Of a DNA stretch of 64,000 nucleotides, positions 26,058 through 33,069 are shown piece after piece (positions within the stretch are counted from its first letter, which is position 1; each line of letters opens with the position of its first letter). The notes under the pieces were generated by a model that did no database searches, was not told the DNA's origin, and saw only the letters and a list, made by a program, of their open reading frames with translations. Both the position numbers and the translations under genes were made by a program. Source of the stretch: Centipeda flueggei ATCC 43531 (GTDB lineage: Bacteria; Bacillota; Negativicutes; Selenomonadales; Selenomonadaceae); NCBI RefSeq assembly GCF_000160695.1, contig NZ_GG694008.1:118902-182901 (forward strand), written 5' to 3'.

Positions 26058-26867
26058 TCAGCCCCGCGTCTTTCCTCCCGCCACATTATATGTGACGCCG
26101 TGGATATAGGATGCGCGGTCGGAGGCGAGATAGGCGACGAGGTCGGCGACCTCGGAGAGCTTGCCGCTGCGCCCAAGAGGCGTGGTCTTGGTACTCGCAT
26201 ATCCCTTGCGCAGGTCATCGACGGTGATGCCGCGCGTGTAGGCGAGAGCCTCCTCATAGGCCAGAGTACGCAGCCCCGTCGCCTCAAGGATACCGGGCGC
26301 AACGGCAACAACGCGCACGCCCAGCTTGCCGAACTCCTTCGCCCACGAACGCGTAAAGGAATTGACCGCATTCTTCGTTGCCGCATAGATGCTCTGCCCC
26401 TCAGAGCCCTCGATGCCGCTCTCCGAGCTCATGTTGATGATAACGCCGTGTCCCTGTGCGGCGAGCTCTCGCCCAACTTCCTGTGCACAGAGATAGACGC
26501 CCTTGAAGTTAACTGCCGTTACCTTATCAAAGACAGCATCGTCCAGTTCATACTTACCGTGCGGATCCTTCGGATCAACCAGGAGGCGCGGAATATTGAT
26601 GCCTGCATTGTTGACGAGGATATCGATATGTCCAAACTTCTCCTTCGCCGCAGCAACCATCGCTGCAACACTGGCACGCTTCGTCACATCAGTAACGACG
26701 TAAAGCACCTTTCCATTCTTCTCATCAAAGGCAGGTGCCTGCGGGTTCATATCGCAGACGACAACATTCGCACCCTGCGCCAAAAACTCCTCGGCGACCG
26801 CCTTGCCGATCCCCGACGCGCCGCCCGTAACAATCGCCGTCTTTCCCTCGAGATTCAACCAACTCAT
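26058..26867 (-). CDS. srlD: Sorbitol-6-phosphate 2-dehydrogenase (SDR family)
   Basis: The product (269 residues) is a short-chain dehydrogenase with the NAD-binding loop TGGASGIG (14-21), NNAG, the catalytic Ser region NMSSESGIEGSEG and the YAATK active site. It most resembles glucitol-6-phosphate dehydrogenases, and its place at the end of a glucitol PTS operon fits the oxidation of sorbitol-6-phosphate to fructose-6-phosphate. The start at 26865-26867 gives MSWLNLEGKTAIVTGG, with GGAG-type pairing just upstream. It is the last gene of the operon, directly before a terminator. Confidence 0.85.
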   Translation of the reverse strand: MSWLNLEGKTAIVTGGASGIGKAVAEEFLAQGANVVVCDMNPQAPAFDEKNGKVLYVVTDVTKRASVAAMVAAAKEKFGHIDILVNNAGINIPRLLVDPKDPHGKYELDDAVFDKVTAVNFKGVYLCAQEVGRELAAQGHGVIINMSSESGIEGSEGQSIYAATKNAVNSFTRSWAKEFGKLGVRVVAVAPGILEATGLRTLAYEEALAYTRGITVDDLRKGYASTKTTPLGRSGKLSEVADLVAYLASDRASYIHGVTYNVAGGKTRG

Positions 26868-26908
26868 ATCGTATTCTCCTTTTCCCTTACGAAAGAAAGC
26901 AAAATATC

Positions 26909-27907
26909 TCAGTTCTCATACAGCCCCGCACTGGCGATCCACGCAATGATAACGGCGAGCGGGCCTGTCATGAAGCGAGAGTAAAGGACAGCGGGCACAC
27001 CGATCTCCACCGTCTTGGCATCTGCCTCGGCAAGACCGAGGCCGACCGGAATAAAGTCGCAGGCGCACTGCACGTTGATCGCAAACACAGCAGGGAGAGC
27101 AAGATTCGGCGGGATGTGCCCAAGCCCGATCTCCACACCAATCAGCACACCGACCACCTGTGCGATGACTGCCCCCGGCCCAAGAAACGGAGAAAGAAGC
27201 GGAAACGAGCAGATAAGAGCTAAGATAACCAGTCCAATCGGAGAGGATGCAAGCGGCGAGATAAAATGCGCCACGAAGTCGCCAAATCCCGAACCGAGGA
27301 TAACGCCAATCAGCATGGAGACAAAAGCCATGAATGGAAGGATCGTCGTAATCATGGTATTGACGGACTCGCGTCCCGCCTGATAGAACGTAGCGACGAT
27401 GCCGCCCATCATCTGCCCGATCTTTGCCATAAGGCCGCCGGACTGCTCCGTGATTTTCTTCGTCGTATCGTACTTCGGAGCGGGTGCCGCCGCAGCTGCA
27501 TCGGATGCAGCCGGCGCAGCAGGCGCTGCCGAGCCGTCGCTGAATGCGATATTGTTCGGCTTGACCGCCGAGACGTAGATATCCTCCTTGATGTACTGGG
27601 CAAGCGGACCAGAGGGTCCCGTCTGCTTAACGTTCACCGTAAAGATGCGCTTCTGCGGGTAGATGCCGCAGCGCAGCGTGCCGCCGCAGTCAATGACCAC
27701 GGCGAGGATTTCCTCCTCCGGAACACTGGTCTTGAAGCCATCCACAACCTCTGCGCCCGTCATTTCGCCGAGACGAAGGGCAACATCCGAGATGACCCCG
27801 CCCGTGATATTGACGATTTTATTTCTCTTCTCGTCCGGCGTCAGCGTGAGCGGGCCGCCAAAGCCGCCCGAACCTGCTGAGACGACAACACTTTTATACT
27901 CTGCCAT
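26909..27907 (-). CDS. srlE: PTS glucitol/sorbitol transporter subunit IIBC
   Basis: The product (332 residues) begins with the IIB domain of the glucitol type, including [14 protein letters not shown], whose Cys is the phosphorylation site in this family. An Ala/Pro-rich linker of about 25 residues follows (around 128-150), then a membrane IIC2 part with about four spans ([19 protein letters not shown] and later). It phosphorylates sorbitol during import together with SrlA. AAGGGAG precedes the ATG at 27905-27907. It sits between srlA and srlD. The IIA gene (srlB) normally found in such operons is not present beside it. Confidence 0.9.
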   Translation of the reverse strand: MAEYKSVVVSAGSGGFGGPLTLTPDEKRNKIVNITGGVISDVALRLGEMTGAEVVDGFKTSVPEEEILAVVIDCGGTLRCGIYPQKRIFTVNVKQTGPSGPLAQYIKEDIYVSAVKPNNIAFSDGSAAPAAPAASDAAAAAPAPKYDTTKKITEQSGGLMAKIGQMMGGIVATFYQAGRESVNTMITTILPFMAFVSMLIGVILGSGFGDFVAHFISPLASSPIGLVILALICSFPLLSPFLGPGAVIAQVVGVLIGVEIGLGHIPPNLALPAVFAINVQCACDFIPVGLGLAEADAKTVEIGVPAVLYSRFMTGPLAVIIAWIASAGLYEN

Positions 27908-27926
27908 GGTATTGCTCCCTTCTTCC

Positions 27927-28478
27927 TTACTTCATCACAGTGGGCTCTTTGCTGAGCTCAACGCCCTGCTGACGCTGCACATACGCCGTCGTGAAGTCCG
28001 TCAGCCAGCCGCGCAGGAAGTTGACCACGAGACCGACGAGCAGATAGCGGACGGCAAGATCCGTATAGGGCAGTCCGAGCGTCGTAATGCCGTTGGCAAC
28101 GCCGAGGAACACGAACATCTCACCGGGATTGACATGCGGGAACATACCGTTCATCGTATGGCATGCCGAAGACGATGCTGCATAATACGAGGGCTTGTAA
28201 AATTCCGGGAGGAATTTTCCCAGCGAGAGTGCCATCGGGTTGCAGAGGAAGAACACCCCGATAAACGGAAGAATGACATAGCGGGAAAATGGATTGCCTG
28301 CACAGAAATGTGCAAATCGCTCCACGCGCTCATTTCCGACGAAGAGAACGATTGCGTTCATCGCGACGAGCAGGCAAAGCAGCGTCGGGATAATGCCCGT
28401 CACCCAGCTGATGAGTGTCTCACCGCCCTTGTTGAACATCCCGATGAATCCCTGTGCGAAAAGAATGAGTGTGTCCAT
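27927..28478 (-). CDS. srlA: PTS glucitol/sorbitol transporter subunit IIC
   Basis: The product (183 residues) is hydrophobic with several spans and the family signatures [20 protein letters not shown] near the start and [19 protein letters not shown] in the middle. It forms the sugar channel together with the IIC2 part of SrlE. The ATG at 28476-28478 follows AAAGGAGACAAACGC; an in-frame ATG six codons upstream lacks such a site. It lies 20 bases before srlE and follows gutM, the standard glucitol operon order in Firmicutes. Confidence 0.9.
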   Translation of the reverse strand: MDTLILFAQGFIGMFNKGGETLISWVTGIIPTLLCLLVAMNAIVLFVGNERVERFAHFCAGNPFSRYVILPFIGVFFLCNPMALSLGKFLPEFYKPSYYAASSSACHTMNGMFPHVNPGEMFVFLGVANGITTLGLPYTDLAVRYLLVGLVVNFLRGWLTDFTTAYVQRQQGVELSKEPTVMK

Positions 28479-28512
28479 GCGTTTGTCTCCTTTCACATGG
28501 AAAAAATTAGTC

Positions 28513-28905
28513 TTATGCTGAACCGGCGAATGCCGTGCCCTGCTCCTGATAGATCATATATTCCTCACGCGCGCCAAGCACGGCGCGGCGCGTTTGGCGA
28601 TCATAGCGGGCGACATGCTCCTCATCGAGATCGAGGAGATTCACCCCGTTGAAGTCGTCAAATGGTCGGAACCCCGCGAAGACGGTGACGCCCTTCATGA
28701 TCTCCCCACGCAGGATATTGCAGTCCCCATCGATCACAAAGAGCACAATCGCCCCTGCGGCAAAACGCCCCTTTGCCTTGCCGATGGCGACGCGCCCCTC
28801 ATGGCGCAGTTCACGCACATGTGCGGCAAAGCGACGAAACTGGAGGATACTCAGCACGAGCTGAAGGACCCACATACTCACCGCGATAACGATCAGCCAA
28901 AACAT
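28513..28905 (-). CDS. gutM: Glucitol operon activator GutM
   Basis: The product (130 residues) starts with a membrane span ([20 protein letters not shown]) followed by a soluble domain with [20 protein letters not shown] and [20 protein letters not shown]. This matches the GutM/SrlM family, which helps activate glucitol operons. The chosen ATG at 28903-28905 has a GGGGGTGAG site six bases upstream and begins 16 bases after the stop of the SorC-family gene. An earlier in-frame ATG overlapping that stop is possible. Confidence 0.85.
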   Translation of the reverse strand: MFWLIVIAVSMWVLQLVLSILQFRRFAAHVRELRHEGRVAIGKAKGRFAAGAIVLFVIDGDCNILRGEIMKGVTVFAGFRPFDDFNGVNLLDLDEEHVARYDRQTRRAVLGAREEYMIYQEQGTAFAGSA

Positions 28906-28921
28906 TGTTCTCACCCCCGAA

Positions 28922-29860
28922 TTATTCATTGAGTAAAATCTTTGCTGTCTCCTCATCCGTGATGAGAACATTGATATAGCGGCCGCGCAGTGCGCCGAGA
29001 ATGGCAGGCACCTTCTCACGCGATGCCGCCATGCCGATGCAGTACGGCAGGCTGCGGAGGCGCTCAAGCTGTACCGCGATGATGCGGTCATGGAACTCGT
29101 TCGTCACGGGGCGGCCGTCCGCATCGTAAAACACGGAACAGATCTCCCCCACAGCACCGCTGCGCAAGAGGCTCTCGATTCCCTCTCGACCAAAGCTCCC
29201 CATCCAAACCAAGTTGGAGGATTTGACGGGGGCGCCGATGCCGACAATCCCAATATCGAGCTTTTCCCAGAGCTTTGAAATCTGCTCGAAATTGATATCC
29301 TGTCGAATCGCCTCTGCGATCTCGCCCGTGCGCGCAATAGCAGGGGCATAGATATAATGACTGCGCCCGCCAAAGGCGTTTGCGAGTTCATAGCAGAGCG
29401 TATTCACATGAAGTTCGCTGTCGAGGCTCTCAGGCCCTCCATCAAGCGGAACAAAATCCGCACGCACCGCACGAATTTGCTCCTCGGCCGCGCAGCGCGT
29501 CAGCTCGCGGATGCTCGTCCCCCACGCCAGACCGATGGTCTGTCCATCGGCCGCAATTCGGCGCAGCAGGCTGAGCCCCGCCTGTCCCATGCGTTTCTTG
29601 ACCTGCTCGAGGTCAATGCTGTGTGCGACGACGCACGCCTCACGCAGGCCGAAACGGCGCTCCAAGGCACTTTCGAGTTCCTCGTTGCTGTCCATCTCAA
29701 CGGTGATGCGAACGATCCCCGACACAAGCGCACGCCGCAGGTACTTACTGACCGTCGTGCGGTCAACGCCAAGCCGCTGTGCAATCTCGCTCTGCTTCAA
29801 GCCTTCTGTATAGTATAGATTTGCCGCCTTGATAAGGATCCGTTTATCAACGGCCTGCAT
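28922..29860 (-). CDS. SorC/DeoR-family sugar-responsive regulator of the glucitol operon
   Basis: The product (312 residues) has an N-terminal helix-turn-helix (about residues 18-45, LKQSEIAQRLGVDRTTVSKYL) and a C-terminal sugar-phosphate-binding domain with GLAWGTSIRELT, a GIGAPV segment and LPYCIGMAAS. This is the SorC arrangement: a phosphorylated sugar acts as inducer. It is the first gene of the operon gutR-gutM-srlA-srlE-srlD, so it probably controls itself. Three ATGs lie in tandem; the third (29858-29860) is chosen because GGGGG is six bases upstream. Confidence 0.88.
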   Translation of the reverse strand: MQAVDKRILIKAANLYYTEGLKQSEIAQRLGVDRTTVSKYLRRALVSGIVRITVEMDSNEELESALERRFGLREACVVAHSIDLEQVKKRMGQAGLSLLRRIAADGQTIGLAWGTSIRELTRCAAEEQIRAVRADFVPLDGGPESLDSELHVNTLCYELANAFGGRSHYIYAPAIARTGEIAEAIRQDINFEQISKLWEKLDIGIVGIGAPVKSSNLVWMGSFGREGIESLLRSGAVGEICSVFYDADGRPVTNEFHDRIIAVQLERLRSLPYCIGMAASREKVPAILGALRGRYINVLITDEETAKILLNE

Positions 29861-29887
29861 CATCATCCCCCTTTCCTATCAGTTTTC

Positions 29888-29914
29888 ACATATGTGACGA
29901 ACTGGCTCATATGT
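29888..29914 (-). promoter_or_regulatory. Inverted repeat near the glucitol operon start, possible SorC operator
   Basis: ACATATG followed by a short GA, and TCATATGT on the other side, form an imperfect inverted repeat (left 29888-29897, right 29907-29914). It lies about 10-35 bases downstream of the predicted transcript start, a position suited to repression. Binding by the SorC protein is an inference. Confidence 0.45.
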
Positions 29915-29929
29915 TTCTGTTATAGATAG

Positions 29930-29958
29930 AATATAGCGTGTTTTATTCTTTATCGCAA
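29930..29958 (-). promoter_or_regulatory. Promoter of the glucitol operon
   Basis: Minus-strand -35 TTGCGA (29953-29958), a 17-base spacer and -10 TATATT (29930-29935). Confidence 0.7.
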
Positions 29959-29996
29959 GAAAAAAAGACCGTGATTTGAAATAATCACAGTCTTTT
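29959..29996 (-). terminator. Terminator after the DUF488 gene
   Basis: The arms AAAGACtGTGATT and AATCACgGTCTTT form a stem that on the minus strand ends in T7. The glucitol -35 follows directly, so the two units are tightly packed. The 60 bases upstream (30001-30062) hold five alternating TCAC and GTGA half-sites. Confidence 0.82.
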
Positions 29997-30057
29997 CCCG
30001 ATGATTGATCAAACATCGTCACATAGGTGATATCACTATATCAAAAGTGACAATGTA

Positions 30058-30429
30058 TCACTTATCCATCATTCCGTTCATCCAGTCGCGCAGAACAACT
30101 GCCTGATTGAGCTTCGGATCCTTCGCTCCGTAGAGAAGTGTGACGTTCTCCCCTTTTGCAAGGTGCTCAGCGGCCGTTTTCATGTGCGCAGGTGCGGCAC
30201 TGCCTGTCGAGAGTTCCGTCCGATACTTTTCGGTAAACTCCGCAAAGTTTTCCGCCTTGTGTCCAAACCACTTGCGCAGTTCGGGGCTCGGTGCGATATC
30301 CTTCCACCAGTCCGCAAGGGCGGCATGCTCCTTCGAGATGCCGCGCGGCCAGAGACGATCCACAAGAACGCGGAATCCATCGTTTTCTGTCGGTGTTTCA
30401 TAAACCCGTTTAATGCGAATTTCTGCCAT
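30058..30429 (-). CDS. DUF488-family protein (YeaO-like)
   Basis: The product (123 residues) has the family motifs VLVDRLWPRGISKE near residue 22-35, WWKDIAPSPELRKWFGH and TLLYGAKDP near the end. DUF488 proteins are small, soluble and of unknown function. GGGAGG precedes the ATG at 30427-30429. It begins directly after the stop codon of the zinc-ribbon gene, two bases away, so the two are co-transcribed. A terminator follows. Confidence 0.88.
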   Translation of the reverse strand: MAEIRIKRVYETPTENDGFRVLVDRLWPRGISKEHAALADWWKDIAPSPELRKWFGHKAENFAEFTEKYRTELSTGSAAPAHMKTAAEHLAKGENVTLLYGAKDPKLNQAVVLRDWMNGMMDK

Positions 30430-30431
30430 CG

Positions 30432-31079
30432 TTACGACGCCTCCCGTACCATATACTCCTGAATCGAGCGAACCTCACCCATCCGCAGTGCCGCAATCAT
30501 GCGGTTAATGCGCGGCGGCGGCGTCCATGCAAGCGGGAGAAAGCAATTCTCACAACAGTTATACATCTCGTGCAGATCATTCTCCGCCTGTCGGCACAGC
30601 ATGGCATACTCCGCCGCACGATGCTCGTATCGCCGGCCTGCACGCAGGTAGCCAATCGCGCTGACCGCCGCCCACAGGACAAAGTAATATGTCCAGACGA
30701 AATGCGGCAAAAAAGGAGAGAGAGGGAAATAGACAAGTGCAGCGGCAAGTCCGCCGACGAGCAGCCAGAACGGAAAGGATGGGTGCGACACCCCGCACTC
30801 AATGCTGCGCAGGTCGTCGACAACCTGATAGAGATTACTGTACTTCACAAAATAGTCCCGCAGGCGTTCGAGTTCTGCCAGCTGTTCCGCCGTATCTGCC
30901 GGCGGCACAGTTGGTTCATTCGGCGCGATCGCTGCCGGCATCTCATGGCGTTTTCGGGCCGCCGTATCGGCGAGAAAACTCCATGTCTCAAGCTCGTCAT
31001 CGACGAGGGCGCGCCCTCCGCAGTGCGGACAAATGCGTGTCAGATTCTCGATCTTCGCGCCGCATTCTTTGCAGATCAT
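30432..31079 (-). CDS. Zinc-ribbon membrane protein of unknown function
   Basis: The product (215 residues) begins with a zinc ribbon, MICKECGAKIENLTRICPHC, with two CxxC pairs. A soluble, acidic and helical part follows (residues about 25-100), then two close membrane spans (FPFWLLVGGLAAALVYF and FVWTYYFVLWAAVSAIGYL), and a C-terminal soluble tail. AAGGAGGAG lies before the ATG at 31077-31079. This 'zinc ribbon plus membrane helices' design is common in Firmicutes, usually without known function. It is the first gene of a two-gene unit with the DUF488 gene. Confidence 0.75.
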   Translation of the reverse strand: MICKECGAKIENLTRICPHCGGRALVDDELETWSFLADTAARKRHEMPAAIAPNEPTVPPADTAEQLAELERLRDYFVKYSNLYQVVDDLRSIECGVSHPSFPFWLLVGGLAAALVYFPLSPFLPHFVWTYYFVLWAAVSAIGYLRAGRRYEHRAAEYAMLCRQAENDLHEMYNCCENCFLPLAWTPPPRINRMIAALRMGEVRSIQEYMVREAS

Positions 31080-31114
31080 CCGTCTCCTCCTTTCCTTTCA
31101 AAAATTTAGATCAT

Positions 31115-31151
31115 ATTCTACCACAGATTATTATTTCTGTCTAATAGACAG
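31115..31151 (-). promoter_or_regulatory. Promoter overlapped by a 15-bp perfect palindrome
   Basis: Minus-strand -10 TAGAAT (31115-31120) and -35 TAGACA (31138-31143), 17-base spacing, drive the zinc-ribbon gene. The -35 lies inside CTGTCTAATAGACAG (31137-31151), a perfect inverted repeat that would block the promoter if a repressor bound. Confidence 0.6.
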
Positions 31152-31165
31152 ATTTTATTGCTCTA

Positions 31166-31205
31166 TGCAAAAAGATGCGTCCCCGAAGGCAACATCCCTT
31201 TGCAT
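31166..31205 (-). terminator. Probable terminator after the amino-acid permease gene
   Basis: A minus-strand stem GATG/CATC capped by a CUUCGG tetraloop region is followed by TTTTTGCAT, and the outer bases ATGCAAA and TTTGCAT also pair. The stem has mismatches. Confidence 0.5.
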
Positions 31206-31215
31206 ATATGTTCCG

Positions 31216-32565
31216 TCAGTTTTTCCCGCGCTTCGAGCGATAGCCGAGCCAGAGCACGATCAGCCATATAGGCAGGATCGGCACGGCAATCTGCATCCCG
31301 GGGATCTGTGCCATCATGATGACAACCCCCGCGAGGAAGATGAGGCAGAGGTAGTTGATCCACGGATAGAACGGCGTGCGGAATTTGATCGGCTTTCCCT
31401 CACGTGCACATTGCTCACGAAACTTCAGATGCGTAACGACGATGGTCGTCCAGCTGATGACAGCCGCGCAGGTTGCGATCGCGATCAGATAGAGAAATGC
31501 ATCGCCCGGGAAAAAGTAATTGAGAAAGACGACAATGAGCGTCATCCCCGAGGAGATGAGAATGCCGCGCACGGGCACCCCGCGGTGCGAGAGACGGCAG
31601 AGTGCCTGCGGTGCATCGCCGCGCTGCGCGAGACCGTAGAGCATGCGACTGTTGCTGTAGATCGCGGAGTTGTAGACCGAGACCGCCGCCGTGAGCACGA
31701 CGAAGTTCAGGATATGCGCCGCCGCAGGGATGCCGACGTTGCGGAAAATCTGGACGAAGGGGCTCGCATCCGCGCCGACCTCGTTCCACGGCCAGAGTGC
31801 CATGAGGATCGCCATGGTACCGACGTAGAAGATGAGGATACGCCAGATCACCTGGTTGATCGCCTGCGGGATGGTGCGGTCGGGATCCTCCGCCTCCCCC
31901 GCCGTGATGCCAATGAGCTCGATGCCGCCGAACGAGAACATGACGACCGCCGTTGCAAGGAGGAAGCCCCACCAGCCGTTCGGCAGGAAGCCTCCGTGCG
32001 CCCAGAGGTTGCTGACGTTCTCGGGGAACGGTGCCCCCGTCACGAGCAGCCAGCCGCCGAGCCCAATCATGAGCACAATCGCCGTGATTTTGACAAGTGC
32101 CATCCAGAACTCCATCTCCCCATAGGCACGCACATTCGTGAGATTGAGGATGGTGATGACCGTGAGACAGACGAGCGCAGAAAGCCACTGCGGCAGATCG
32201 GGCAGCCAAAAATTCATGTAGATGCCGACCGCCGCCAGTTCCGCCATCGAGACAATGATGTAGTTGAACCAATAGTTCCAGCCGGAAAGAAACCCTGGAA
32301 AGTCGCCCCAGTACTTTCCCGCATAGTGACTGAAGGAGCCCGAGACCGGCTCATCCACCGCCATCTCGCCGAGCATCCGCATGATGAAAAAAATCATGAT
32401 GCCGCCAAGCAGATAGGCGAGCATGACGGCAGGTCCCGCGAGGGCAATCGTCGAGACCGAGCCGTAGAACAGCCCGGTCCCGATTGCCCCGCCGAGAGCA
32501 ATCATCTGTAAATGCCGGTTCTTCAGTCCGCGTCGAAGTGCGGGCGATGCTGACTTTTCCTGCAT
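31216..32565 (-). CDS. Amino-acid permease (APC superfamily, AroP/GabP-like)
   Basis: The product (449 residues) has twelve predicted spans and the AAT-family signatures: LKNRHLQMIALGGAIGTGLF at the start, GEMAVDEPVSGSFSHYAGKYW after the third span, and GGIELIGITAGEAEDPDRTIP in the middle. Members import amino acids by proton symport; the substrate is open (aromatic, branched or gamma-aminobutyrate-like). GGAGG lies before the ATG at 32563-32565. It begins 21 bases after smpB with no terminator between, so it may be the last gene of the secG-est-rnr-smpB unit, an unusual addition. Confidence 0.88.
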   Translation of the reverse strand: MQEKSASPALRRGLKNRHLQMIALGGAIGTGLFYGSVSTIALAGPAVMLAYLLGGIMIFFIMRMLGEMAVDEPVSGSFSHYAGKYWGDFPGFLSGWNYWFNYIIVSMAELAAVGIYMNFWLPDLPQWLSALVCLTVITILNLTNVRAYGEMEFWMALVKITAIVLMIGLGGWLLVTGAPFPENVSNLWAHGGFLPNGWWGFLLATAVVMFSFGGIELIGITAGEAEDPDRTIPQAINQVIWRILIFYVGTMAILMALWPWNEVGADASPFVQIFRNVGIPAAAHILNFVVLTAAVSVYNSAIYSNSRMLYGLAQRGDAPQALCRLSHRGVPVRGILISSGMTLIVVFLNYFFPGDAFLYLIAIATCAAVISWTTIVVTHLKFREQCAREGKPIKFRTPFYPWINYLCLIFLAGVVIMMAQIPGMQIAVPILPIWLIVLWLGYRSKRGKN

Positions 32566-32586
32566 ATATCCTCCGATTGAATCATT

Positions 32587-33060
32587 CTACCCGCGCTGAC
32601 GTGCCTTGAGCGCCTGCTCCACATCACGCTTCGCCGCTTTTTCCTTCAGCGACTGGCGCTTATCGTAGTTGTGCTTGCCGCTCGCAAGTGCCAGCTCAAG
32701 CTTTGCTTTTCCGCGCTTAAAATAGACCTTCAGGGGGATGAGCGTCATCCCCTTTTCCCGCGTTTTGCCGAAGAGTTTCAGAATCTCTGCCTTGTGCATG
32801 AGTAAACGGCGTACGCGCAGCGGGTCGTGATTGAACTGATTGCCCTGATCGTAGGGGCTGATATGCATGTGATCGAGGAACACTTCCCCGTTCTTGATGT
32901 AGGCGTAACTGTCGCGCAGATTTGCCTTGCCGGCGCGCAGGGATTTGACCTCCGTACCGACCAGCTCCATCCCCGCCTCATAGGTCTCGTGGATGAAGTA
33001 GTCATGCCGCGCCTTGCGGTTTTCACAGGCGGTCTTGACGCCTTCGTTTTTCTTTCCCAT
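32587..33060 (-). CDS. smpB: tmRNA-binding protein SmpB
   Basis: The product (157 residues) has the SmpB motifs [21 protein letters not shown]-type beginning, [17 protein letters not shown], the conserved HMHISPY and a basic C-terminal tail ([20 protein letters not shown]). SmpB brings tmRNA to stalled ribosomes. GAGGAA precedes the ATG at 33058-33060. It follows rnr by nine bases, the usual Firmicutes order; RNase R and SmpB work in the same ribosome-rescue pathway. No tmRNA gene is seen next to it. Confidence 0.95.
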   Translation of the reverse strand: MGKKNEGVKTACENRKARHDYFIHETYEAGMELVGTEVKSLRAGKANLRDSYAYIKNGEVFLDHMHISPYDQGNQFNHDPLRVRRLLMHKAEILKLFGKTREKGMTLIPLKVYFKRGKAKLELALASGKHNYDKRQSLKEKAAKRDVEQALKARQRG

Positions 33061-33069
33061 TGATGTTCC

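Noticed and set aside
31033-32511. A 492-codon frame opposite the amino-acid permease gene
   Set aside because: The product is a His/Arg/Asp-rich antisense reading of a membrane protein gene, and the start overlaps the zinc-ribbon gene on the other strand.
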